Shown here piece after piece: positions 33,755 through 45,384 of a stretch of DNA of 64,000 nucleotides (the stretch's first letter is position 1; every line of letters starts with the position of its first letter). The notes below the pieces were generated by a model that saw only the letters and a list, made by a program, of their open reading frames with translations, searched no databases and had not been told where the DNA came from. This stretch comes from Mixophyes australis (taxonomy: Eukaryota; Chordata; Amphibia; Anura; Limnodynastidae). A program made the translations under genes and the position numbers. The DNA is taken from the NCBI GenBank assembly GCA_036250195.1, contig JAVHZZ010000001.1, forward strand, positions 394,254,283 to 394,318,282. The letters run 5' to 3'.

Positions 33755-34729
33755 ATGAGTAGTAGCAGGCTTGATGATCTCACTCAATGCATATCTTGTC
33801 ATATGTATGCACACTTGGAGCAAGTGTTCCAAGGTTTATACCTCTGTGAGAAATGTGAGCAATTGGTCTCTTTGGAAGCCCAGGTAACTGATCTAAAGCA
33901 GACCATTGCAACATTGAGAGACATTGCCAACCTGGAGCAGAGTTTACAGCTCACCGTTGATGCGTTATCTGAGCAGGGTGGAGCAGAGACAGAGGAGGAT
34001 GCACAGATAGGCAGCTGGGTAACAGTTACTAGGGGTAGCAGAGGGAGGAAGAGGCAGGCCAGTTCTGAGCTATGCAATCCCAGCAGATTTGCCAGATTGG
34101 ATGAAGATACTGTGGAAGGCAGTTCAGAATTGGTAGAGTTGGATGACACTGCTTCCTCTAGCAACCAGGGGAATGGTCTCTCCAGCACAGAGGGGACCAA
34201 AGTTACTCAGGGGCCCAGGCAGATTGTGGTGGTAGGGGATTCAATTATTAGGAAGGTAGATAGGGCAATCTGTTACCGGGACCGTGCATGCCGAACAGTG
34301 TGTTGTCTCCCGGGTGCTCGGGCTCGGCATATTGCGGATCGGGTGGACAGATTGTTGGGAGGGGCTGGGAATGACCCAGCGGTTTTGGTGCATGTTGGCA
34401 CCAATGACCGAGTTAGAGGAAGAAGGGGTGTCCTAAAGAATGATTTCAGGGACATAGGTCGCAAACTTAAGGCAAGGACATCCAAGGTAGTATTTTCGGA
34501 AATACTACCTGTGCCACGCGCTAGTCCAGGGAGGCAGCGGGAGATTAGGGAGGTTAATGCGTGGCTAAAAGATTGGTGTAGGAAGGAGGGTTTTGGATTC
34601 TTAGAGCACTGGGCTGATTTCTCGGTCAGTTGCCATCTTTATTGTCGTGATGGATTGCACCTGAATGAGGAGGGGGCTGCAGTGCTAGGGGAGAGGATGG
34701 TTAGAAGGTTGGAGGAGATTTTAAACTAG
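33755..34729 (+). CDS. CR1 LINE ORF1 protein (zinc finger plus SGNH esterase), 324 aa
   Basis: ORF1 proteins of CR1 LINEs bind the element RNA and many carry an esterase fold. Residues 12-34 hold two Cys pairs (C12/C15 and C31/C34), a PHD-like finger. Residues 40-75 look like a short coiled coil. A linker rich in serine and acidic residues precedes an SGNH hydrolase domain with GDS (161-163), HVGTND (213-218) and DGLHLN (299-304), the latter supplying the catalytic Asp/His. The frame is intact and of normal length. The stop lies about 170 bp before the first ORF2 methionine, but the ORF2 frame is already open across this stop. Confidence 0.92.
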   Translation: MSSSRLDDLTQCISCHMYAHLEQVFQGLYLCEKCEQLVSLEAQVTDLKQTIATLRDIANLEQSLQLTVDALSEQGGAETEEDAQIGSWVTVTRGSRGRKRQASSELCNPSRFARLDEDTVEGSSELVELDDTASSSNQGNGLSSTEGTKVTQGPRQIVVVGDSIIRKVDRAICYRDRACRTVCCLPGARARHIADRVDRLLGGAGNDPAVLVHVGTNDRVRGRRGVLKNDFRDIGRKLKARTSKVVFSEILPVPRASPGRQREIREVNAWLKDWCRKEGFGFLEHWADFSVSCHLYCRDGLHLNEEGAAVLGERMVRRLEEILN

Positions 34730-34902
34730 GCTCCGGGGGGGAGGGGCAAGCAAGTATTTATGGGATAGACATTGAGAGTAGTAAGGAGGAATTTAACAAG
34801 AGTAAAGGGGGTGGAGAGGGGGGAAAGGGAAGCATAGCCGATAAGGAGCGGCCCTTTTTAAAGCAAAAAGAAATACCTAAGGGAGGCAATAGACTTAAGT
34901 GT

Positions 34903-37692
34903 ATGCTTGCAAATGCAAGAAGCCTGACAGGTAAAATGGGGGAGTTAGAACTAGTAGCAATGAATGAGCAGTATGATATTATAGGTATTACTGAGACCTG
35001 GTGGGATGATACACATGACTGGGCAGTCAACTTGGAAGGCTATTCTCTCTTCAGGAGGGATAGGGTAAATAAAAGGGGAGGAGGAGTATGTCTTTATATT
35101 AAGCCAGAATTAAAACCAAGTATTCAGGAAGTTATATACGAGAATATTGGTGATAATATAGAGGCATTGTGGGTGGAAATATCCAGCGGAGGAAAAAGTT
35201 CAGAGAAGTTTCTGATAGGGATATGCTATAAACCGCCAGATATTAGTACGATTGAGGAAGCCCAACTTCTACAGCAAATTGAAAAGGCTACACAACTAGG
35301 TCAAATTTTAATTATGGGGGATTTTAATTATCCGGACATTGATTGGAGTACTGAGACCTGCGGTACAGCTAGGGGAAATAGGTTTCTGAGCACGCTAAAA
35401 GACCATTACATGTCCCAATTAGTTGAGGAACCAACTAGGAACCGGACTATACTGGACCTAGTAATAACAAACAATGTAGACGTAATATCAAATATTCAAG
35501 TAAAGGAGCACTTGGGAAACAGTGATCATAATATGGTCTCATTTGAAATTAGTTTCCAGAAACAACAGTATAAGGGATCAACTAGGACTTTAAACTTTAA
35601 AAAGGCAAATTTTAATATGCTAAAGGAGTCTATAAAGAGCATAGACTGGTACAAAGCCTTTGAAGGAAAAAATACGGAAGAAATGTGGGCTGTCTTTAAA
35701 ATGTTGTTGGAAACATACACGTATAAGTTCATTCCTATGGGAAATAAATGTAAAAGAATTAAGTCTAAACCAATGTGGCTAAATAAAAAGGTAAGGGAAG
35801 AAATGCAAAGGAAGAAGCGTGCATTTAAATTGTTTAAGTCTGAAGGGTCAGAGGAGTCCTTCCATAGGTACAAGGAATGTAATAAAACATGCAAAAAGGA
35901 AATTAGATTGGCTAAATTAGAAAATGAAAGGCACGTTGCAAAAGAAAGTAAGACAAACCCCAAAAAGTTTTTTAAGTATATAAATGGCAAAAGGATTAAA
36001 AAAGAAAATATAGGACCACTAAGAAGTGAGATGGGTGAATTGATAAATGATACTAAGGAAAAAGCAGAGATATTAAACACGTTCTTTTCTTCAGTATTTA
36101 CCAGAGAGGAACAAATGGCAGGAGTAATACATAAAAATGGAAATGAAACCATGCCATTAATTAATACTTGGTTGTCAGAGGAAGAAGTCCAAAGGCGACT
36201 GAAGAATATTAAGATAAATAAAGCTCCAGGTCCAGATGGCATACACCCAAGGGTCCTTATGAAATTAAACTCGGAAATAGCTAGACCGCTATTCTTAATT
36301 TTCAGAGATTCAATCTCATCAGGCTCAGTACCAAGGGATTGGCGAATAGCAGATGTGGTGCCGTTGTTTAAAAAGGGGACGAGATCACAACCAGAGAATT
36401 ATAGACCTGTAAGCCTGACATCAATAGTGGGGAAACTACTGGAAGGTATTTTAAGGGACAGTATTCAGGATTACTTGGTACGCAATAAAATTATTAGTGG
36501 GAATCAACATGGATTTGTGAGGGATAGGTCATGTCAAACTAATCTAATTAGTTTCTACGAGGAAGTTAGTGGGAACTTAGACATGGGCAGGACAGTAGAT
36601 GTGGTTTACTTAGATTTTGCAAAGGCCTTTGATACAGTGCCACACAAGAGGTTGGTTTAGAAAATAAGGGAACTGGGTCTAGAAATCAAAATTTGTACTT
36701 GGATCGAAAACTGGTTAGAGAATAGGGAACAGAGAGTTGTGATAAATGGAACATTTTCTAATTGGTCAAAGGTCTTAAGTGGAGTTCCTCAAGGTTCCGT
36801 GCTGGGACCACTCCTTTTTAATATATTTATTAATGACCTTGGTGATGGTTTAGAGAGTAAAGTTTCTATTTTTGCAGATGACACTAAACTCTGTAAGGTA
36901 ATAAAATCAGAGCAAGATGTAGCTTCTCTACAGAGGGACTTAAATAAACTGGAGGATTGGGCGGCTAAATGGAATATGAGGTTTAACACAGATAAATGTG
37001 AGGTTATGCATTCAGGGATCAAAAACAAGAACGCAATCTATAAATTAAATGGAATTAATTTGGGAGAATCTATAATGGAAAAGGATTTGGGAGTGCTCGT
37101 AGACAGTAGACTTAGCAATAGTGCTCAATGTCAAGCAGTAGCTGCAAGGGCAAACAAAGTATTGGCATGCATAAAAAGGGGCATAGATGCAAGGGAAGAC
37201 AGTGTAATTTTGCCACTGTATAAATCATTGGTAAGACCTCATCTTGAATATGCAGTACAGTTCTGGGCACCACTCTATAAAAAAGATAATTTGGAACTAG
37301 AAAGGGTTCAGAGAAGGGCGACAAAATTGATAAAGAGTATGGAGTCATTAAGTTATGAGGAAAGGTTAGCCAGTTTAGGCATGTTTACTTTAGAAAAGAG
37401 GCGCCTAAGGGGAGATATGATTACTATGTACAAATACATTAGGGGTCAATACAGAGAGCTTTCATGGGAACTTTTTACCCCAAGGACCATACACAGGACT
37501 CGTGGTCATCCCCTAAGGTTAGAGGAGAGGAAATTTCACAACCAGCAAAGGAAGGGGTTCTTTACAGTAAGGGCAGTCAAGATATGGAATTCATTGCCAG
37601 GGAAGGTTGTGATGGCAGATTCAATAGATATGTTTAAGAAAGGGTTAGACAAATTTTTAGCGGAAAGGTGTATCCAGGGATACGACCGTTAA
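34903..37692 (+). pseudogene. CR1 LINE ORF2 (endonuclease-reverse transcriptase), one amber stop
   Basis: The first 585 codons contain the AP-like endonuclease (NARSL, ITETWW with Glu31, MGDFNYPDI, then NSDHNMV) and the start of the reverse transcriptase (KAPGPDGIHP, NYRPVSLTS, LDFAKAFDTVPH). An in-frame TAG at 36658-36660 follows the palm-A motif. The same frame then continues without a further stop to 37692, with GVPQGSVLGPLLF and FADDTK, then a C-terminal region with RRATKLIKSM. The ORF1/ORF2 junction is open upstream of 34903. The first Met falls inside the endonuclease start (KCMLANARSL), so normal translation probably began upstream. Apart from the single nonsense change the 930-codon frame is intact. 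Confidence 0.93.
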
Positions 37693-37892
37693 TTTAAAAT
37701 AAAGGATAGTAGTGGATATAGGGTAAAAATTGGATTGCAATATTGAGTCTGGGGGGATTTTCAAAATTGAAACAGATGGGCGGTTGCCTACTCTGGATTA
37801 ATTTCAAATATAAGTGCAGGATCGCAGGAGATCCAAAATAGGTTGAACTTGATGGACTGGTGTCTTTTTTCAACCTCATCAACTATGTGACC

Positions 37893-38330
37893 TACAGATT
37901 AGACCGATCTAATCAGTTATTCGGCTGTTCTGAGGTTGGATCCCTGTATCCAGTACCAACGCTTTGCCCGCTACCTGCAGATCTGGCTAGTGTGAAGGAG
38001 CCTTGTGGTGGCAGCAGCAAATACCCCTCCAACTGCGGTTAGAAGGTGCATTTGGGATAAGGAAAAGGAGACATGGCAAGACAAGCGGAGCCGGTCCCCA
38101 GCAACATAACAGACAGGGTGGCATAGGAGGTCCATCCTGTCACAGGGCGTATATAAAACACTAACATTACATGTATACGGTGGATGTAGGAGTTTGACAC
38201 CACTCGTTGGCTTAGTGCAAGTTCCCATTCATTCATTTTATTTATCTGTGCATGGAGCAGTGTGTGAACTTCTTCATCCAACATGTAAGCAGTGATGCAG
38301 TAGGCCGCAAAGCTATTTTACCGCCAGGGC
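37893..38330. other. Gene-free stretch
   Basis: I recognise no gene. Open frames on both strands at 37971-38284 carry no domain. Confidence 0.4.
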
Positions 38331-38359
38331 TTTGTGTTTTGATGTACAAATGGGTCTCC

Positions 38360-39100
38360 AAACAGCAAAAATGATTTTCCAATTATTAAGGAGCTTTATG
38401 ATCAACAACACAATAATAATATTGTCTTTAAAGAAAAACAAAAACAACTAGGGCCTGAGTCATTAAGGAAAGTAAGGCAAAAAAAGGAGTAAATGTTTTC
38501 CGGGACAAACCATATTACAATACAATGGGTGCAAATTAGTTTATGATTTTGCACATAAGTTAAATACTGGCTGTTTTATTCATCTAGCTCACAAATACTT
38601 GATAGCTTAATTTTTTCACTGAAATTTAAAGTTGATCTAGGACATGGCCTACCTCAACTATAAATCTGTCCCCACATTTTAAATTTATCTCCCCCTCCAA
38701 TGCAACATGGTTTTGCCCAGGTGCAAAGTTTCTCCTTTTTTATGCTTTGCTCTCCTTAATGACTCAGGCCCCTAGCCTCCATTCAGGGCACTTAGTTGAA
38801 CTGCTTATCCCCTCCCTAGCCAGTGGGCACTTCGGGCGCCTTCCACTCTCTTTCTGCAGATTCTCTCTGCAGGTTTTCCCCTGCAGGTTCTCATGCCTGT
38901 GTAGGCTACAACAGAGCCTTCCACTCGAGTATCTTGTGAGCTCTTTCTACAGAATGGTCTTCTCATTGTTGTCTGAGCCATCCGTGCAGGCTTCCTGCCT
39001 TCTGCCAGACATACAATGGTCTCGCTGGGCTCCCTACCCCTTTTTCCATGTTGATGGTGGGCCTGCCATTCTTAAGCCTGTGATATGTGACTGATAAGTC
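38360..39100 (+). repeat. Repeat copy interrupted by a MITE (paralogue at 42241-42680)
   Basis: The stretch TTAAGGAGCTTTATGATCAA..GAAAAACAAAAACA before the MITE, and CCATTCAGGGCAC..CTTGT/CTTTCT-type sequence after it, are paralleled at 42424-42680. That second copy follows an L2-type ORF2 end, so this is probably also L2 3' sequence. Not coding. The 115-codon open frame at 38747-39094 lies in it and has no domain. Confidence 0.5.
38451..38771. mobile_element. MITE, 321 bp, 3-bp target duplication
   Basis: The TIRs are GGGCCTGAGTCATTAAGG at left and its exact inverse CCTTAATGACTCAGGCCC at right. CTA occurs immediately outside on both sides (38448-38450 and 38772-38774). The related repeat at 42520-42550 lacks the insertion at the equivalent point. 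PIF/Harbinger-type elements have 3-bp duplications, usually TWA, so the class is tentative. No coding capacity. Confidence 0.85.
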
Positions 39101-40130
39101 TTCTCTCTTGTCATTTAGATGACACTTAGCCTCATTTCTTTTTTTTTAAAACTCTGAATTTTTTATATAACTTTGCATTTTTGTTCCGTATTTCCCCATC
39201 AAATTGCTTTGTTCTCTTATACAGATTTTCTCAGGTCCTGTTTGCCTCTTTTATTTATAGCAATTGTAACTGTATACAACAACCTCAGCCAGAGGTAAAC
39301 AGATTGTCAACCTTTTTCATATCCAAATGAAACACGTTATTTTTCCTCAAACAGCAACTTGTGCATGTTTCTGGATTTGCGATTCATATATTCTCACTGT
39401 ATCATCCTTAGTGGTTACAAAGTCCTTCATCTCATCAAGCAGTCGCTTGCTGTCTTTGTGATTCAACATTAGCCTCCAATGCCTGCTTTAGGGAGCAAGC
39501 CAAGGACAAAGCTTCTGCTTCTGCTCTCTTATGTTCATTTTATTTAATAGAAAGAAGTTTTCTCCTCCACAGTAACTGTACAAATTCCAGCTTCTTCTCT
39601 TGGAGAGGTTTTTCCTGAAACATGAAAACACTGAGAACTGCTTCATGTCTTTTTTGCCACCATTGTGAGGATCTCCTTTAACCTCTTAATTTCACTATTG
39701 CCCACTCATAGTGAGTCTGCAACACGTGCAGAGATATATATTTTCCTCAAGCCACTCCTTGAGAGACAAGACTTTGTTAACATTCTTTATGTTTTAAGGT
39801 CAGATGATCTTTCTATAATTCACACTCAACATATCTCACTAGTAAGGATTCAACCAATATCAGAGATGATGGGCTACTTTTATCCATGTGCTCTCTTTTT
39901 CGCTCTGAAGTTCCCTTATACATTCTCCTAATATATCCATTTTCTGCTGAACTACTGTACGATTTTGGCTCAAAAAACAATTTCTTGCTCTTTCAATGCT
40001 ATGATCAGACTACTTTTGAGTTCTGCTTTCTGAGCAGTTTATTTCAATATTTCACATTCCTCAAGCTGCTTGTCACAGTTTGGTAGATTGGATTCTTTGA
40101 TCTGCCCAACTTAACGCTACTCCTAACAAG
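39101..40130. other. Gene-free stretch
   Basis: No recognisable gene. T-rich sequence with short open frames at 39665-40086 and no domains. Confidence 0.4.
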
Positions 40131-40439
40131 GCGTGGAGTCTAACGAACGGATGGGTTTTCACCAGGGACCACCGCAAGGTGGTTTGGACTTAGCTGCGTC
40201 CGCCCGCAGGTCGCGTCCCTTGCCAGAAGTGTCAGACGAGACTCTTTAGGGGAATAAACTGAGTGAGATAGACAAGATACAGCAGAGGAGATGGAGCACA
40301 AGCCCTGTAGACAATGATGTAGCTGAATAGTGTGGCGTAGCTCTTGTGAAGAATAGCATAGAGGAATGGAGAAGCGAGAGCTCTTAAGGCCAGGAGTATA
40401 GATGAGAGAGATGGAGGCTCTTATAGCCAGCGGCACAAT

Positions 40440-40820
40440 GAAGGAATAGAGCGTAAGCTCTTCAGCCTGCGGCACAGAGAGGACAGGTGGAGCGTAAACT
40501 CTTTAGCCAGCGGCACAGTAGAGACAGATGGAGCATAAGCTCTGTAGCCAGTTGCACAACGGAGAAAGATGAGCGTAAGCTCTTTAGCCAGCAGCACAGT
40601 GGAGACAGGTGCAGTGTAAGCTCTTTAGCTAGCGGCACAGCGGAGACAGGTGGAGCATAAGCTCTTTAGCCAGCGCCACAGTGGAGACAGATGGAGGGTA
40701 AGCTCTTTAGCCAGCGGCACACTGGAGACAGGTGGAGCATAGGCTCTTAGCCAGCGGCACAACGGAGACAGGTGGAATGTAAGCTCTTTAGCCAGCGGCA
40801 CAGTGGAGACAGGTGGAACG
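40440..40820. repeat. About 41-bp minisatellite
   Basis: About nine units carry AGCTCTTTAGCCAGCGGCAC followed by AG.GGAGACAGGTGGA. Sequence upstream (40140-40440) holds looser versions of the same words (GGAGCACAAGCC, GAGCTCTTAAGG), suggesting older decayed units. The translated frames on the minus strand (for example 40625-40840) are repetitive artefacts. Confidence 0.9.
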
Positions 40821-41103
40821 TTGAAGCCTGAATGGAACACACAGGGAGAAAGACTGTAGGTCTATAACCAGGCAAGTAACACAATCAAGAGGCACTGAGG
40901 AGAAGGAGGAAGTAACTTTTAAAGTTTGGCGCAAAAATGGTTAACCAATAGGGAGAATGCACAGGACATAAACGATAGAGTCCGCGCATGTGCAGAGCCG
41001 GAGACAGGATGCCAGCAGCCGGAGCATGGAATCAGTGAGAGACAGGTGAGTGTGTCGGTCCTCGGTTATAGAAGCTGAAGGAACGTCGTGTGACACTGCT
41101 TAC

Positions 41104-42232
41104 TAGAGATGCTCTGGCTCAGTTTTCAGAAAACCGTGCCCATCCGAACACAACCTGTCCAAGTACCCAGCCGAGCCAGCTAGGTACTGTCGCACACCCT
41201 TGGAACTGAAAACGAGGCAAAACGTAATTGTCGTGCCATTGGATCTTACACCATTTCACAGAGAGACAGAGAAGGTGTAGCAGGGTTCTTGGCAGTCTCC
41301 AGTGCAGTTGGGTAGTGTTATTAATGAAAGTTAAAGAAAAGGGTTGGCAGTGTTCGTAAAAGTCTCCAGTCACATTGTACTGTGCTATTATAGCTCACAC
41401 AGAAACAGGAGAGGTGCCAGTTTCCTTGCCAGTCTACAGTCTATGTGCCATTGCTTACTGTCAGTGCTGAAACAGAAATAATAGGGTTGGCAGTGTTAAT
41501 GGCACTTTTTAGTGCATTGTCTGGAACAAGATCTGATATACTCATGTCAGATTGATCACAGACAATTTATGGACACCTGGCGGATTTACCCTTCTGAAGC
41601 TTGTTTTCAATCATGCTTTAAATTGCTTCTCTCTCATACTTTGTTTTTCACTGAGTTCACCATCTCCAACTGTGTTATAGGAGTGCTCTGTGTAACGGCG
41701 ATTTCCTTGTCTTCATCTTCCAAAGCTTAGTCTGCAGGGGCACGTGACACACCCATTTGTTTTCTCAGGTCTCATAATTGTTCTTTAAACTGGACATATT
41801 TATCGTCCTGCGTCAGGGCCTCCTCTGTATTATTCTTCTGAAGTGCAGTGTATCTCTCGTGTACAAGCTCACTTAAATCATACATGCACCACTTTTCTTT
41901 TCTGCCACTGCTGTGTGGAAATGTTTCCTATATGTGCTATGAACTGCTGTGTTTGTGTCGTTGCTCTGTCGTTTAGCATCCAGCCATCACGCTGCAGTCT
42001 TTGTCCGAAAGTGGATGAAAATAATATTGTGACCTGTGAGGTGGTCAAAATTGACTGGAAATGACTGGAAATTAGTGTTATTGAGGTTAATAATAATGTA
42101 GGAACAAAAAAAAGAAAAATTATGGGTTTTTAGTATATTTTAGCAATTTTTCTAAAAAATACAGTTTCAAAACTAAAACAAAAACTTTATCCAGATCCAA
42201 AACCAAAACATGGGGGTCAGTGAACATCTCTA
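41104..42232. mobile_element. Non-autonomous hAT of the TAGAGATG family, about 1.13 kb
   Basis: The left end begins TAGAGATGCTCTGGCTCAG. The right end read inward begins TAGAGATGTTCACTGACCCC and continues with TGTTTTGGTTTTGGATCTGG, closely matching the left end of the intact hAT at 23698. It shares ACTGGAAATTA.TGTTATTGAGG internal sequence with the element at 58162. No transposase is encoded. The outside octamers (CTGCTTAC and CTCATTTT) do not match, so one edge has been altered or the copy is recombinant. Confidence 0.8.
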
Positions 42233-42240
42233 CTCATTTT

Positions 42241-42680
42241 TGGCCCCCATTCCTGGTTATAGAACTTTTTCGTGCTGCATCCCCTATGAGGACAGCCCAT
42301 CCTCACATAACAAGTCTTTCCTTCAGCCTCGAAACCTTCTAGCATCCTTTTCAGGCAAGCTTATCAAATTCCTCAACCACCGCTCTTACCATCCCAACTC
42401 TCCAAACTTATAATTTGTGAACATTAAGGAGCTTTAATGATCAGAAGCTCAATAATATTAATAAAAATAATAATAATAATAATAATAATTATAATAATAA
42501 TAAATCATAATTTTAATGAAAAACAAAAAACACTCATCCCCCATTCATGGCACCACCTTACCACTTTGCTTACTTCGAACTCCACTTGGCTTTCTAGTGT
42601 TCTCTTTACACAGAATTAGCTGTCTTTACATGCCTCCTGTTTCTTGCAGACTTACAATGCCGTTAGACTGTAAACTGCAA
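42241..42680 (+). pseudogene. L2-type LINE 3' fragment
   Basis: CCATTCCTGGTTATAGAACT, then AAACCTTCTAGCATCC..CAGGCAAGCTTATCAAATTCC parallels the L2 ORF2 end at 13440-13580. It contains an internal (AAT)n run at about 42465-42503. Not coding. Confidence 0.55.
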
Positions 42681-42757
42681 ACGCAGGAATTTTAAAGGGG
42701 GGTGTTTCCAAATTTTTCCAAAAATAATGCGGTTGCTTTGACTGCACACATGTGTAT

Positions 42758-42759
<2 letters not shown>

Positions 42760-42806
<47 letters not shown>

Positions 42807-42839
42807 TATATATATATATATATATATATAAATACATAT

Positions 42840-42885
<46 letters not shown>

Positions 42886-42960
42886 ATATATATATGTATA
42901 TATAGATAAATATATATATATATATATTCATACACACACACACACACACACACACACAAT
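42760..42960. repeat. Compound (TA)n/(CA)n microsatellite
   Basis: About 200 bp of TA with TG/CA interruptions, ending in (CA)n at 42932-42958. It generates spurious isoleucine-tyrosine open frames on both strands. Confidence 0.97.
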
Positions 42961-43560
42961 GTCCCCCTCATCACACCTCTGTTCCCCCCTCATTACACCA
43001 CTGTTCCTCCCTCATCACACATCTGTCCCCCCATCGTCACACCTCTGTTCCTCCTTCATCACACCTCTGTCCCCATCATCATACCTCCGTTCCCCCCTCA
43101 TTACACCTCCTTTCACCCCTTCATCACACCTCTGTCCCCATCATCACACCTCTGTCCCCATCATCACACCTCTGTTGCCCCTCCATCACACCTCTGCCCC
43201 ATCATCACACCTCTGTTCCCATCATCACACCTCTGTTCCCATCATCACACCTCTGTTCCCCCTCCATCACACCGCTGTTCCCATCATCACACCTGTGTTC
43301 CCCCTCCATCACACCTCTGGCCCATCATCACACCTCTGTTCCCATCATCACACTTCTGTTCCCCCTCCATCACACCTCTGCTCCATCATCTGTTCCCATC
43401 ATCACACCTCTGTTCCCCCTCCATTACACCTCTGCCCCATCATCACACCTCTGTTCCCCCCTCATTACACTTCTGTTCCCCCCTCATTACACCTCTGTTC
43501 CCCCCTCATTACACCTCTGTCCCACCCTCATTACAACTCTATCCCCTTCATTACACAATA
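42961..43560. repeat. C/T-rich minisatellite
   Basis: Irregular 18-24-bp units carry CATCATCACACCTCTGTTCCC or TCATTACACCTCTGTTCCCC. The 292-codon plus-strand open frame 42752-43630 is a translation of the micro- and minisatellite and not a gene. Confidence 0.95.
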
Positions 43561-44062
43561 CATTAGTTATCTTCCTATGGTCTGGTCTCCTCTTCTGTCT
43601 GCAGTTTCTCCCGCCGCAGCTCCTCACTAACAGCGTTGGGATGTGATGATGATGTAACAACCGACAATCAGTCAGCAAGGAAGAGGGAGCCAATTCTGGG
43701 CTGGGGGGAGGCAATTGCCGCCTATCAGCCCTGGAAGAGCAGCAGCTGGACTATTTTTCTAAGAGTCAGTGCTGTCAATTTCAATCATTAATTAATTCAA
43801 ACTTGTGTCAGGTGAGTCCCCAGGTGTCCCAGAGCAGATAGTGTGTGCAGGTAAGCTTTAACATGCAATTAAAAAGTATAGCGTTTGATCATGTTAGTAC
43901 TGTCCAGAATGGGAAGACCTTGCCGCGAGTTGTTCAGCATAACATATATTGGAATATATGGAACTAACATTCCCTGTTTTTTATGTAGAAAAGTAGTTGG
44001 AACAGCATTAATTGTGTATTTGGTAAGTGCAGAGTTTCCATGATATATATTGTCTGAACTTA

Positions 44063-44328
44063 CATCATCATTTATATAGCGCTACTAATTTCTCAGCACT
44101 GTACAGAAAACCCACTCACATCAGTCCCTGCCCCAGTGGAGCTTACAGTTTAACATACACACACAGACCTAGAAAGACTAAGGTCAATTTAATAGCAGCC
44201 AATTAACCTACTAGTATCTTTTTGGAGTGTGGCAAGAAATTGGAGCACTCAGAAGAAACCCACGCAAACACAAGGAGAACTTATAAACTCCACACGGATC
44301 AAGCCATGGTTGGGAATTGAACTCATTA
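44063..44328 (-). mobile_element. V-SINE-like SINE fragment, reversed and 5' truncated
   Basis: The reverse complement matches the body and tail of the full SINE at 63371-63732: the TGTTCTCC..TGTTTGCGTGG region, AGGTTAATTGGCTG, GTAAGCTCC..GGGGCAGGGACTGATGTGAG, and TATATAAATGATGATG at the tail. The tRNA-like head is partly missing; it starts at the B-box-like GAGTTCAATTCCC. Confidence 0.85.
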
Positions 44329-44810
44329 ACATAGTTGTGTAGGTAAAAATATCTATAGTATATGGAAATAGCATATAATAATTTTATTACCTGTCCAGAA
44401 TTTATCTCAGCCAGAGAAAAACGGGACTTGGCTCCTACAAATGGTTACTATGATGACAAGGAAGGGAGACATTCTGCTCTCATGAAGTTAGTGGCAGGAG
44501 ATTTGGAGGTAACCCCAAATATTCTGTATATCTTTAAACCCACAATATGCGAAAAGTCTTTACTGTATGTGATGGGTTTGAAGCCATGTACAGAAGGGTA
44601 AACAAATATGAAGGTAAATGGATTCCCTGATATGCATGTTTGTGAAAAAAATCCTGTTAATTGATATTGATGCACTATGTGCAGTAAGACAATCCATGAG
44701 GGTGTACGATCATAGAAAAGCATAGAATATTGTATTGACAAACACTCAGTAAAATTGCTTACTGGCAGATGCAAAATGGCTGCAAAGTTCAAAATAATAA
44801 AGCACACAAG

Positions 44811-44990
44811 TAGAGATGAGCAGTTCAGATTGGTTGAAATCCGACAAGATCCAGTGTGGCTCAGTTTCACACACCAAATTCGGATCTCAAAACCAGGCAA
44901 AAGATTATTTCTGGGAAAGGTAAAATGCGCAATATATCTAGTCCTTGGTTTTCTCACGTGTCATTTTAGAACAGGCAGCGTATAGGGTGG
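44811..44990. mobile_element. Possible hAT terminal fragment
   Basis: It begins TAGAGATGAGCAGTTCAG followed by GAAATCCGACAAGATCC, a terminal style similar to the TAGAGATG hAT family. No opposite end or target duplication was found nearby. Confidence 0.35.
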
Positions 44991-45384
44991 AGGTTAGCTG
45001 CGATACTCTGCTCAGAAAATAGCATTCATGATGAATGAGGGACATAGAAAGCAATGGAATTGTGTCATTATTGTAAAGCAGTACTGTAGAAATCACTCAG
45101 CTAGAATAGTTTGCTGATCAATTGCTTTTAATTTCAATCTTTAATAGACTTTACACATACCTAGTGGATACTGCTTGTTGTTAATGTATTGCATATATAA
45201 TAGCACTAGACAGTATATACAGACTGAGTTAGATATGATTCTGAACTAAGTAGTATATTTATTTAGTGTAGGAAAACAGTGTGCTTTTATTGTCTGACTA
45301 CTAGCAAAAATATGTATTTATTTCTTTTAAAATTGAAAGTTTTGCTAGTGAAAGTAATCTTGTGTGGGGCAGTGACTGATTTCC

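Larger units (their letters stand above)
33560..37892 (+). mobile_element. CR1-type LINE, nearly full length
   Basis: It has ORF1 (33755-34729), ORF2 (34903-37692 with one stop) and a 3' UTR ending in the characteristic CR1 tail at about 37845-37892 (GAACTTGATGGACTGG, then TTTTTTCAACCTCATC and ACTATGTGA). CR1 elements lack a poly(A) tail and end in a short repeated octamer-like sequence, as here. The 5' boundary is uncertain. Confidence 0.9.

Noticed and set aside
35526..36242. 238-codon minus-strand frame
   Set aside because: Antisense shadow of the CR1 ORF2.
42752..43630. 292-codon plus-strand open frame
   Set aside because: It is a translation of a TA/CA microsatellite followed by a C/T-rich minisatellite; the peptide is repetitive and frame-independent.
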